This document shows positions 42,930-53,638 of a stretch of DNA of 64,000 nt, piece by piece. Source of the DNA: Glycine soja. Its lineage: Eukaryota > Streptophyta > Magnoliopsida > Fabales > Fabaceae. A model generated the notes under the pieces. It searched no databases, was not told where the DNA came from, and was given only the letters and a program-made list of their open reading frames with translations. How positions within the stretch are numbered: position 1 is the first letter of the stretch; each line of letters starts with the position of its first letter. Location of the stretch: NCBI RefSeq assembly GCF_004193775.1, contig NC_041002.1, forward strand, positions 18,967,535 through 19,031,534, given 5' to 3'. Made by a program: the position numbers and the translations under genes.

Positions 42930-43330
42930 CCATTCAAAATGGAGGGGATAGGTAGCAAAATGCTTTGGAAATATGTATGTATGTTTAGATAGGTAGCAAA
43001 GATGCCTTGGAAATATGTATGTATGTATAGATAGGTAGCAAAAATGCCTTAGAAATATGTATGTATGTTTAGATAGGTAGCAAAAATGCCTTAGAAATAT
43101 GTATGTATGTTTAGATGGGTAGCAAAAATGCTTAGAAATATGTATGTATGTTTAGATAGGTAGCAAAGTGCCTCACAAATATGTATGTATGCTTAGGTAG
43201 GTAGCAAAGTGCCTTGCAACATATATGTATGAGTAGGTAGGTAGCAAAAGGGCTTTAGAAATAGGTATATGTGTTAAGATAGATAACACAAGCGCCTTGG
43301 AAATATGTATGTACGTTGGATAGTTTAGCA
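42930..43330 (+). repeat. About 42-bp minisatellite in the L intron
   Basis: GATAGGTAGCAAAAATGCCTTAGAAATATGTATGTATGTTTA-type units, about nine copies with decay at both ends. Degenerate single versions are at the same place in B (13540-13830). Confidence 0.85.
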
Positions 43331-43577
43331 TAGGAAAATTCTTTCCAAACGGAAGAGGGTGTATCTCATAAAATATTTTGACCAAGGAAAAAGTGTGTGC
43401 ATAAATATAGTATGTCCTGGGATAACCCACGCACTGATGTGTAAGTTTTTCTCTAAATTCACGTTGACATTTGCATTTTTTTGGAATGAAGTGTACGCCA
43501 TTTTTGCTTGATTGGCTTTCTTGTAATAAATTATTGTTTCCTTATAAACTAACTTTACAAATGTGTCCTTGCAGGAG

Positions 43578-44808
43578 ATGACTTTGAGAAAACTCTTCAC
43601 CAAGAGGTTCAGGAAAGACGCCACTAGAGAGGGTTCCAGTGCGGCCCCATGAGGAGATGTGGACTTCAACAGACACAGGTTCCGAAGTACAGAACACCAG
43701 CCGCGATTTGAGACTATCAAAGGCCGGTCGTTCCTCAGAGAGAGACGTGCCCAGCTGAGGGACGATGAGTTTGCTAAGTTCTAGGAGAAGATAGCCCGGA
43801 GGCATTAGGCTCCACTTGCATCACCCATGTCTAAGTTTGATCCCGAGATAGTCATGGAGTTTTATGCTAATGCCTGGCCTACAGAAGAAGGAGTCAGGGA
43901 TATGCGCTCTTGGGTTAGGGGTCAGTGGATACCTTTTGATGGGGACGCCATCAACCAGTTCCTAGGGCATCCACTAGTTTTGGAGGAAGACCAGCAGTGT
44001 GAGTATAGCCAAAGGAGGAGCCAGGCCTCGGGCTTCGATGAGGAGGCTATTGGTTAGTTGTTATGCATGCCGAGGTAGGACTTTGCCCAGACTGCGGTAG
44101 GGAGATAAGTGCGGATCATGCGCACCAATATGACCACTATCACGCAGATTTGGAAGACGTTGCTGCTTAGCAACATTCTCCCCAATGACCATAACTCGGA
44201 CCTCCCCCTATCAAAGTGTCAGCTGGTCTATGTCATCCTGACATAGGTGAGTGTACATGTGGCTCAACTGATCTCTGATGCTATTTACCAGTTTGCAGGG
44301 ATTGCACCTACGAGACACCTAGTGGACCCGAAGAAATCCAACAGGGCACTGGGATTTCCTGCTCTGATTACAGGCCTCTGTCAATTCTATGGAGTGCTGG
44401 TCGCCCCCAGCAAGCTCATCCGGCCTCCTATTAATAGGGCTTTCATCGAGAAGTACTGCATGCCTAGGAAGACACAGGGCCAGGTGCCACAGTAGCCAGC
44501 GGAGGACCAGCAGCAGGCAACTGCAGATCCATTGTCACCACCACGATGGTGGCCGACATCTCCAGAGTCCACCTCTGGTCACCTGTGGAGGTTGGAGCGC
44601 TATATTCGACATGTGGCTGACTAGCAGGTGGCCAATCATAAGGGATAGGTACAGCTGAACGAGAGCTTTTATCGGCAGAGCCAGGATCCCAGTGCTTATG
44701 CGTGGCCTACTCCTGAGCAGTTCGAGGCTGCAGTGGTGTGGCCTTGAGATCGGCCCGATTCTCATACAGGGGCAGGGCATGCGGGGACCTGTGGAGATGG
44801 AGGGAAAA
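43578..44808 (+). pseudogene. Element L ORF3 (PF20167-like), many nonsense codons
   Basis: Starts MTLRKLFTKRFRKD and keeps HRFRSTEHQPRFETIKG, FDPEIVMEFYANAWPTEEGV, VRGQWIPFDGDAINQFLGHP, SDLPLSKCQLVYVIL and GFPALITGLCQFYGVLV in the same order as B. About ten stops, mostly TAG at positions where B has Gln or Trp (for example near 43782, 43808, 44055 and 44246). Useful as a second witness of the full ORF3 layout. The end is blurred by the following LTR fragment. Confidence 0.8.
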
Positions 44809-45818
44809 ATTAATGAGTTTCAAGAACCTCTAGATTTGAGGTCAAATCCTTTTCAAGGGGGAGGGAATGATGCAATCCTACCCCCCAAGGGCATTGGATA
44901 GAAGACTCCAAGAAGATTGGGCCAAAGATGCAAAAGAAGGCCCTAGGGTTCTCATGAGCCTTAGGGTAGATTTCTGAGCCCATGGGCCAAGGTTGGGTCC
45001 AATTATCTTTGTACATATTAGACTAGGATGTCATTATATTTGGTCCTTGTATTTAGGGCTCCATATTTTAGGTAGGGTATCCTAGAAATATAGGATTTTT
45101 CAGCCCTTGTATTTTAGGGCACCTAGACTAGTTTTTGTATTAGGGGTAGTTTTGTAATTTCATATGCACTAAGTGGATATTTGATGTGTGTGGTTGGAAA
45201 TAAATTTAATTGAATTGGTAGAAGCCCAATCCAATTAAATTTTAGATGGGGAGGTGAGCATTTGCTTACTACACCCCATTGCCACATCATATAGTCACAC
45301 TTTGTGCATGTCCTTCATGCTTTACATGCCTCATGACACCTAAGCACACTTAGTGGAGAATCTTGGAATTGATCTTGGATTAGTGGGCTGAACCATAACT
45401 AAAATTCACTAATCATAATTAGTGAAATTTTGGCTCCACAAATTCAATTTCAAATTCAAGTGAAATTTGAATTTCCCTCCAATTTTGTGTGACACTTAGG
45501 CTATAAATAGAGGTCATGTGTGTGCATTTTTTTTCAACTTTGATCATTTGAATATTAAACTTCAGATTTCAAAGCTCATTTGGAGCACAAAATTTCGTGC
45601 TCTTCTCTCCCTCTCCCTTCATTCATCTCCTTCTTCCTCCAAGCTCTTATCCATGGCCTCCTATGGTGGTGAGCTTCTTCTAGACTCATCTTCTCCTTGA
45701 AGTGGCGTCTCCTCTCTCTATTCCTTCTCCATTCCGCTGCCATTTATCTTCCAAGAAGCAAAGGAATCCATTGATGAAGAAGATCCTAGGCCTACAAGCT
45801 CCAATGGAGCTTACATCA
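44809..45818 (+). repeat. 3' end and LTR of a D-related (E-type) gypsy element
   Basis: GATTTGAGGTCAAATCC and the polypurine tract CAAGGGGGAGGGAA (to 44867) precede an LTR of 951 bp (44868-45818) from TGATGCAATCC to CTTACATCA. The first ~250 bp match the D LTR; the rest is different, with TATA sequence CTATAAATAGAGG near 45500. No 5' part of the element is present. Confidence 0.82.
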
Positions 45819-46830
45819 CTTAGTGAGCATATTTAACTGAAATTAGTGAGAAGGAGAAAAAGGAAGAAAAATCAACGCCGAGGTGCTTCCATAACGCTTC
45901 CATGACGTTTCCGTGATCAATTCCATGAACGTTCTTCGTCGTTCTTCATCATTTCTTCGTTGTTCATCGTTCTTCGACCGGTTAATTTTTTATTTCGAAG
46001 CTTTGAATTCATTCTATGCACCCTTAGGGGTCCATCCTTGCTTTGTATGTCTTCATCTTCATTCTTCGGTATTCTTTTTCTTTGTTTTAAGCAAGTTTCG
46101 ACCGATCGTTTAAGCTGTAATCTCACTTAATGTTAAAATGAATTTCAACCGACTGTTTGTGTTGTAATCTCGTTTAATCACCTGTAAAATAAAATTCAAC
46201 CGATCGTTTATGTTGTAACCTCGGTAAATCATCAAAAAGGTAAGTTTCAACCAGTCATTTACTTTGAAAGTTCGCTTTTAATGAGTTAAGAAATAACCAA
46301 TTGAAACCAAAGCTAAAATCAACTCACAAATCAAGCTTTGTCCACAAGAAGATCGTTTCAATCCATTCAAAGGTACAACGCCTTAACGGTCCCTTTTTAC
46401 TTTTACGGTTAAAACAAACCGTTTAAAAGTCTAAATTCAACACCCCGCATAACTCTTTTGCTTTTTAAAGAATTACGTAGGTCCGAGTTCTTCATCACAA
46501 TTGAGGATACATAGAAGAAAAAGCCCCACTTTTGTCGACCCCAAAAGGATAAAAACATAAAAAGGGAAATAAAATAAATTAGAAGTCCTGATTTTGCACA
46601 TTTGATTAAAGGTCGCCATCCCTTGTGACGGACGCGTGGGGTGCTAATACCTTCCCCGTGCGTAAACAACTCCTGAACCTTTTATTCTTAAGATTCATAG
46701 ACTCACATTTTTGGTTTTTTTTAACGTTTTCCTCGAATAAACATTGGTGGCGACTCCGTGTGTTTTCCTTCCTTGGAAGACACATTCGTGAGCCTCGCGT
46801 TGCCCTCCCGCCGAAGGGTAGGTTGCGACA
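45819..46830 (+). repeat. Truncated Tat LTR (3' two-thirds)
   Basis: Begins within the transcribed leader (AAATTAGTGAGAA) and ends GGTTGCGACA. The donor position is mutated (CGACCG|GTTAAT at 45981). Degenerate TACGTA module at 46470-46520. U3 and promoter are missing. Confidence 0.82.
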
Positions 46831-47092
46831 TCTGTCTTACAAAGTTTCTCTTTATATGATTTCTTTGTTTTTCATGAAGAAAGACTTTAAAAATTACTAA
46901 AGTCACAACTCAATCTCTCTTCTTGTGATATTGACCTTTACTATTTGGTATTAGAGCTTATCCTCTAAGGGTTGTACACCCGATAGTGTCTAGAGGAAAA
47001 GATCTTGATGGCAGATAACAACAATAATAATTATTTCATTGCTAAGGGAGCATCCCTCACGAGGCCACTAGGCTTCACTCAAGAGGACTATC
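46831..47092 (+). pseudogene. Copia-like fragment: LTR tail, primer site and first gag codons
   Basis: TTTGGTATTAGAGC (about 46944-46957) resembles a tRNA-Met primer site with one change. A short frame from ATG 47008 (MADNNNNNYFIAKGAS, then TRPLGFTQEDY) is typical of copia gag N-termini. Cut at 47093. Confidence 0.6.
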
Positions 47093-47115
47093 TGATGCAA
47101 TCCTACCCCGTAAGG
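47093..47115 (+). repeat. First 23 bp of a D/E-type LTR
   Basis: TGATGCAATCCTACCCCGTAAGG, cut by element G. The rest would lie beyond G and its nested insertions. Confidence 0.7.
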
Positions 47116-49855
47116 TGTAACAACCCGCCTCGTCGCTACGATATCCACACTCTAATATTCAATAATTTCAATTTTTATAAAAAGATCTCCCTTAATTTTT
47201 GATTATGAAAATAGAAGTGATTTTGTCACAACATAAATTCATCCAACAACACACCATTACTTAAGTGAATATGCATAATTACATAGAAACAATAAGTCAG
47301 TACATGTCATACACATAAGGAAAATTAAATATGTTCATATATATATATAATTAAAATTCCAGTTTTACATCTTTAACTCAACAAACTAAAACTTAAAAAC
47401 CAACTACGGAGGAGTTGATTACAAAACACAACTCTCTCCCAAAAATAACGCCAACGTCATCACGTCGGCTCGGCGGCTCCTTACCAGAATCTTACTCCCT
47501 ACACCCTGCCACTGTCATTCTGATCCCACGAACAAGGTTCATGATCATCATAGGTATCAACCACACGATACAAAATTGCAAGGGTGAATTTATTATAAAA
47601 CAACCAATACCAATTCCAAATAACCACAATTAGCAAGGAACATAGGCAAACATGATACGCATACACAACAATCATTATTCAACCTTCATATCCAACAAAT
47701 ATTCATCATTCACATCCAACAATTACTCATCATCCATCCATGGACCCAATCAAGACTGCACAGAATGATGCATGCACCTGACTCAACACTCAGATGCAAT
47801 GTGGTACATACCAACAACAACCAAATCTCAGGAAATAGCCTAAGCGTGTCCACACGACACTCTCACTTAGGGAACTGCGTTGAGTTTGTCGAGACCACCC
47901 GGTTGTGCACGTAACAGCCCTCCTCCCATAGGTGATCAGCCTGGGAGCCCAAAGGTGTTCCCTACCAGGTGAAAAGCCCCCTAGTACAAAGTACACTTGG
48001 CCACAGTTACTCTATTTCCTGTGTCGTATGAGCTATGATCACGGCCAAAAGTAAATGCCAAAGACCATGGACCAATTAAATCGCCTAAGCATCCCCTCAG
48101 AAATGCTTAGATTCTCTAACCATGCTAGTTACCCGCGTCTGGGCCATTCGACAAGGTCAGTGAACTCTACCCCCATGACATACACTCCATACGACGTATG
48201 ATCATGGCCAAAAGCTAGTGCCAAAGACCCTGGAAGGTCAGTGCATAGTGCCCCCCACGAACGTACACAACATGCACATGCTAATGCATTTCCAACATCA
48301 ATCAACATTCCATTTCCATGTCATTCACAACATAAATATCATCTCATCTCAATGACGTTATCAACAACAACAACAACCTCATTTCATATTCACATATTCA
48401 TCAATAATAACAATTCATGTTGACATGGTCTTTATTAACAACGTCATCTTAAATCAATATCATCATAATTATCATTATCATCACATATCAATTAAAATCC
48501 TCAATAGCAACATCAACAACAATTCAAACACACACAACAATATCATTTCCACACGCACGGTCTTCAAACAACACATTTCAAACAACCAAAACAATATCAT
48601 TCATCACAATACATATATATATCGCATCCCATTAGTTAAAACGCAATTTTCTTTGAAGAAAAAACAGCATGCAATGGGGACAGGCAGATATCCTCACAGC
48701 TAGGTTCCCTGACCCTAACTATCGTGTTAAAACGGTAAATTTTATAATAAACTCCCCTTACCTATCGTGAGCTACCCTACAGATTCCTCATCGCATCACT
48801 TGAAGATTCCTTTTTGTCCTTGCTCGTTGATTCCACACAAGCCTCTACCATGCCAAAACGAAGGAGACTTAGTATGGATTTCAGAAAACAAAGCTAGTAA
48901 CAGTGCTCTGGATCAAACACCCACATCACTACATGAAAGAGCTGAGAGCATTTCGGGTTTTACAAAGGAACGTCATTTGGAAATTCTGACCATGCTAATA
49001 TGACCGGGGTTCAGTGTAGGTTACGAAAATAACATGCATTTCATGAAAGGATAACGTTTACAAAGTCTCTTTCTCTAACATTTTGCAAAGGAAGCATAAG
49101 ACATGCAATGGCGGTTCCAAAGTCAGAAAAGATGCAAAGACAAGATGAAACTAACAAGAAACAAGCATAGAACCATGGTTACCTCGAAAGAAAACGAAAG
49201 GTCAGATTAGGGTTTTCGTTCTCTACCGAAACCGCAAGCCAAGTTGGAAGATTCTGCTTCGGTTGAAGGGTTCCTCTCGGTGTGGGTTTTCAATGGAGAA
49301 CAATGATGGTTTGTGGTGGCTAATGGTGGCTGTGGGTGATGGTGAAAGTGCTTGGAACTTTAGAAATGGCTTTGGAAGAAAGAAAGAAGAAGAAATGACT
49401 TTTTTCCTAAGCTACACGAAAGCAATGGCTGAAATGCTTAAATAAGAGATGCTCTCGGGAACGGAAGCTTCTAGCACACTCCAAACATTTTCTCAAAGAT
49501 CCCAACGGTAAGATCATGGAAAATTGTCTTGCAAAGTTGCAGACCAAAATTTCGAGAAGATCCAGCGGTTAATGAAAGCTGGGTAGTGTTTTTACCGAGG
49601 CAGCTTCATGTAGCTTTCTCTAGAAGCTTCATTAAGAGGCTTCCTCCAGAAGCTTCATTAAGAGGCTTCCTCCAGAAGCTTCATTAAGGGGCTTCCTCCA
49701 GAAGCTTCATTAAGAGGCTTCCTCCAGAAGCTTCCTCGTGGCTTCTTTGAGAAGCTAGATCCTTATCTATCCACACCCCTATATTAACTAAGTTAACCTC
49801 CTTAAAAATAACACAACAAATAATCAAACATCAAACATAATTACTAATAATATAT

Positions 49856-49895
<40 letters not shown>

Positions 49896-49905
49896 GGGTG
49901 TTACA
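47116..49905 (-). repeat. 3' LTR of element G (2790 bp)
   Basis: Plus-strand ends are TGTAACAACC and GGGTGTTACA. It contains a 26-bp tandem repeat AAGCTTCATTAAGAGG (49616-49735), a TA microsatellite (about 49855-49893), a TATTTAAG box on the minus strand (49437-49446), and many repeated CATCAT/CAACAA triplets. Compared with the other LTR a few percent of positions differ by eye, plus indels. Confidence 0.92.
49855..49893. repeat. (TA)n microsatellite in the G LTR
   Basis: About 19 AT dinucleotides. Confidence 0.95.
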
Positions 49906-49945
49906 ACTCTCCCACCCTTTTAGAAATTTCGTCCTCGAAATTTAC
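49906..49945 (-). other. Polypurine tract of element G
   Basis: The minus strand reads CGAGGACGAAATTTC then TAAAAGGGTGGGAGAGT next to the LTR; GAGGACGAAATTT is a well-known signature before 3' LTRs of plant chromoviruses. Confidence 0.8.
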
Positions 49946-52900
49946 CTTAATCAAACAAGGATGGGTGAGCTTCTCGCATCTAACTTTCTAATTCCCACAT
50001 GGCATCTTCTCCTGATGCACCTCCACAGATCACCTTGACCAACGGAATCTCTTTCCCTCTTAGGTGTTTTGTTCGCCTATCCTTGATCCTCAAAGGCAAT
50101 GTTTCATATGTCAAATTCTCCTTCACTTCTACATCATCCAATTCAATCACATGGGATGGATCACGGATATACTTATGGAGTTGAGACACATAAAAGACAT
50201 TGTGAAGATTAGAAAGAGACGGGGGTAGTGCAATTTGGTATGCCACAGGGCCAACTTTCTTAAGAATTTGGAAAGGACCAATAAAGCGAGGTGTGAGTTT
50301 TCGGGATTTCAATGCTCGACCAACCCCAGACCATGGAGTGACTCTCAAGAATACATGATCACCAACCTCGAATTCCAGATCTTTCCTCCTCTTATCATGA
50401 TAACTTTTCTGCCAACTCTGAGCAGTTCTCATCCTTTCCTAAATTAACTTAACTTTCTCAGTGGTTTGCTGTACCACTTCTGGTCCTAAGGTGAGGCCTT
50501 CTCCGGGCTCTAACCAACATAAGGGTGTCCTACACCTTCTACCATTCAAATATTCATAGGGAGCTATGCCAATGGTAGAGTGAAAGCTGTTATTATAAGT
50601 GATCTCTATCAATGGAAGAAAACTCTCCCAGCTTCCCTTCTGCTCTAAGACACATGCTCTTAAAAGGTCCTCCAACGACTGAATGGTCCGTTCAGTTTGG
50701 CCATCAGTCTGAGGATGTAGGCTAAACTCAGTCTAAGCTTGGTTCCCAACGCTCTGTTCAAGCTCTCCCAAAATCTAAAGGTAAATCTAGGATCTCTATC
50801 AGATACTATGCTAGATGGCACACCATGTAACCTGACAACCTCACTTATATACAAGGTGGTAAACTTCTCCAAGGAAAATCTGATATTAATGGGAATGAAG
50901 TGAGCAGACTTAGTCAATCTGTCAACAATAACCCAGATAGAATCTAAACCTCTAGGGGTTCTAGGTAGTCCTACCACAAAATCCATGGAAATACTGTCCC
51001 ACTTCCACTGGGGTATCTCTAAGGGTTGTAACTTCCCTTAAGGTCTCTGATGTTCTATCTTAGCCTTCTGACAGACTAGGCATGCATACACAAACTCACT
51101 AACCTCTCTCTTCATGTTGGGCCACCAAAAAATCATCTTTAAATCTTGATACATCTTGGTAGCACCAGGATGGATGCTCAAATTACTCCTATGTCCTTCC
51201 TCTAAGATCATCTTCCTAAGTTCAGGCACATTGGGAACACAAATCCTATCTTGAAATCTCAAAACTCCATCTGATCCAACATTGAAACTACTCTCCCTTC
51301 CTGACTCTATAGCCTCTAACTGAGTCCTTAGAAAAGGATCAATCTTCTGACCTTCCCTGATATCACCTAGTAACTCACTAGTGATCCTCAAAGTTCCTAA
51401 TCTCACACTATTAGGAGTAACCTCACATTCAAGACTAAGGTCTCTAAACTGTTCCAGGAGATCCATCTCTCTAACCATCAAGGAAGACATATGTACAAAT
51501 TTCCTACTCAAGGCATCAGCCACTACATTGGCTTTACCGGGGTGGTAGCTAAGCTCAAAATCATAATCCTTAAGAAACTCTAACCATCTCCTTTGTCTCA
51601 TGTTTAGCTCTTTCTGACTAAACAAGTATTTAAGGCTCTTATGATCACTAAACACCTCGAACTTAGAGCCAAACAGATAATGTCTCCAAATCTTAAGGGC
51701 AAAAACTACAACAGCCAACTCTAGATCATGGGTGGGATAATTCCTCTCATGAGTCTTAAGTTGTCTAGAAGCATAGGCCACCACTTGGCCATTTTGCATC
51801 AACACTCCACCTAAACCCATCTTTGATGCATCACAATACACCTCAAAAGGTTCTCTCGGGTTAGGCAAAACTAGCACTGGAGCGGTCGTCAATCTTTCCT
51901 TAAGGGTCTGGAAACTATGCTCACATTGGGTATCCCACACAAAAGCTTGACCCTTACGAGTCAGTTTAGTTAAAGGTAAAGCCAACTTGGAAAAACCTTC
52001 TATGAATCTCCGGTAGTATCTTGCTAAGCGCAGAAAACTCTTAATCTCAAAAACAGACTTAGGACTCTCCCACTTAAGAACAACTTCTATCTTAGAGGGA
52101 TCCACAACTATACCCCCTTGAGATATCACATGCCCTAGGAAACTAACTTTCTCTAACTAGAACTCTCACTTGGACAACTTAGCATAGAGTTGTCGGTCCT
52201 TAAGGGTATGCAACATAATCCTCAAATGTTCTTCATGCTCCTCTCTAGTCTTGGAGTATACCAAAATGTCATCTATAAATACTACCACAAAATTATCAAG
52301 GTAAGGGTGAAAAACTCTATTCATGTAGTCCATAAACACTCCAGGAGCATTAGTCACACCAAAGGGCATGACTAGATACTCATAGTGACCGTAACGGGTC
52401 CTAAAAGTAGTCTTTGGTATATCCTCAGACTTCACTTGGATCTGATGATAACCCGACCTAAGGTCTATCTTACTAAACACACAAGCTCCTACCAGCTGGT
52501 CCATAAGGTCATCTATTCTAGGCAAAGGGTACTTATTCTTAATCGTTACCTTATTCAACTGACGATAATCCACACACAACCTCATGGTTCCATCTTTCTT
52601 CTTCACTAGCAACACTGGGGCTCCCCACGGAGATACACTAGGCCTAATAAACTACTTATCCAACAACTCCTCTAACTGTTTCTTAAGCTCAGCTAACTCT
52701 ATAGGAGACATCCTATAAGGAGCTATGGATATGGGTCCAGCACCAGGTACTAAGTCTATGGAAAACTCTATCTCTCTCTCAGGTGGCAAACCGGATATAT
52801 CCTCAGGAAACACTTCCAGAAACTCTCTAACAACAGGGAGGTCACACATAGAAACCTTTGTCTCTACTTCCAGGCTAGACAAGATCATGTATACTTGACC

Positions 52901-53230
52901 ATCTTCCTTTAAAGATGTCACAACTTGGTTGGCAGAGATAAACATCATACCCTTACTCACTCAAGAATCATCAAACACCACACTTTTATCAAAACAGTTC
53001 AACAAGACATGGTTGGAAGATAACCACTCCATACCAAGAATAACATAAATCTGGCTCAAAGGCAAACAAATCAAATCAATCAAGAATATCCTACCAGAAA
53101 TCTCCACAGAACAATTCAAACACACATCAGAAGTTAACACAAAACCACTAGTAGGGGTCTCTACTACTAGATCTTTATTTAAAGAAAACACAGAAAGCAT
53201 AAGTTTTCCTACACACAAACAAAGAACCAC
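49930..53230 (-). pseudogene. Element G pol: protease tail, RT, RNase H, integrase, chromodomain-like end
   Basis: Minus strand from 53230: protease C-terminal part (LSQIYVILGMEWLSSNH) without the catalytic Asp; RT with [41 protein letters not shown] and [10 protein letters not shown]; RNase H with VYCDASKMGLGGVL and the DALSRK end; integrase finger HPGATK/CLVCQKAK and core MDFVVGLPRT, VSDRDPRF; C-terminal domain GPFQILKKVGPVAYQIALP and a chromo-like tail with KHLRGKEIPLVKVIC. Stops at 52961, 52652, 52166, about 52154, 51038, 50433 and 49977; a 1-nt deletion near 50715 shifts the frame. Not functional. Confidence 0.92.
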
Positions 53231-53621
53231 ACAACAATCATAACCATCACAAATTCCTACTTAGTTATTCTTGAGAGATGATGACTCAAGACATTAACAC
53301 CCACTTTCCATCATTTTCATTTTCTGATCGCTTGCCATATCATTCCACTGCCCTTCACAAATTATACAGGTGGCCAGTCTGATAATCCATGACCCGGCAT
53401 TGAAATTCATGGTATAACAGACATCATAAAAACAAATTCAATATAACTACAACAATCAAATCTCTATAGCTCATTAAAACACAACTATTGAGTAAGTGCT
53501 AATAGAAAACAATGAACATCAAACATCAGAAAACAACCAACACCAAGCATTCAACAAACAACCAGAGAATGCACAGAAAAACATACCAGACTCACAACTC
53601 ACTGGCCGAAAGGTTCGACCT
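53231..53621 (-). other. Leader of element G directly abutting pol (gag deleted)
   Basis: Only about 390 bp separate the primer site from the protease tail. No gag codons or CCHC knuckle are recognisable, so a deletion joins leader and protease near 53175-53235. Confidence 0.7.
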
Positions 53622-53633
53622 GCTCTGATACCA
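53622..53633 (-). other. Primer binding site of element G (tRNA-Met type)
   Basis: The minus strand reads TGGTATCAGAGC, 5 nt from the LTR. Confidence 0.88.
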
Positions 53634-53638
53634 CTAAA

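Larger units (their letters stand above)
41344..43574 (+). other. Predicted intron upstream of ORF3 in L (2231 bp)
   Basis: Donor ACAA|GTAAGTGCAAT at 41344; acceptor GTGTCCTTGCAG ends at 43574, three nt before the ORF3 ATG. It contains a MITE, a further unidentified insertion and a minisatellite, which explains its greater length than the B intron. Confidence 0.6.

Noticed and set aside
49263..49445. 60-codon frame MKGSSRCGFSMEN in the G LTR, repeated at 55710-55892
   Set aside because: It recurs only because both LTRs are copies of one sequence; it lies in the LTR leader with no homologue known to me.
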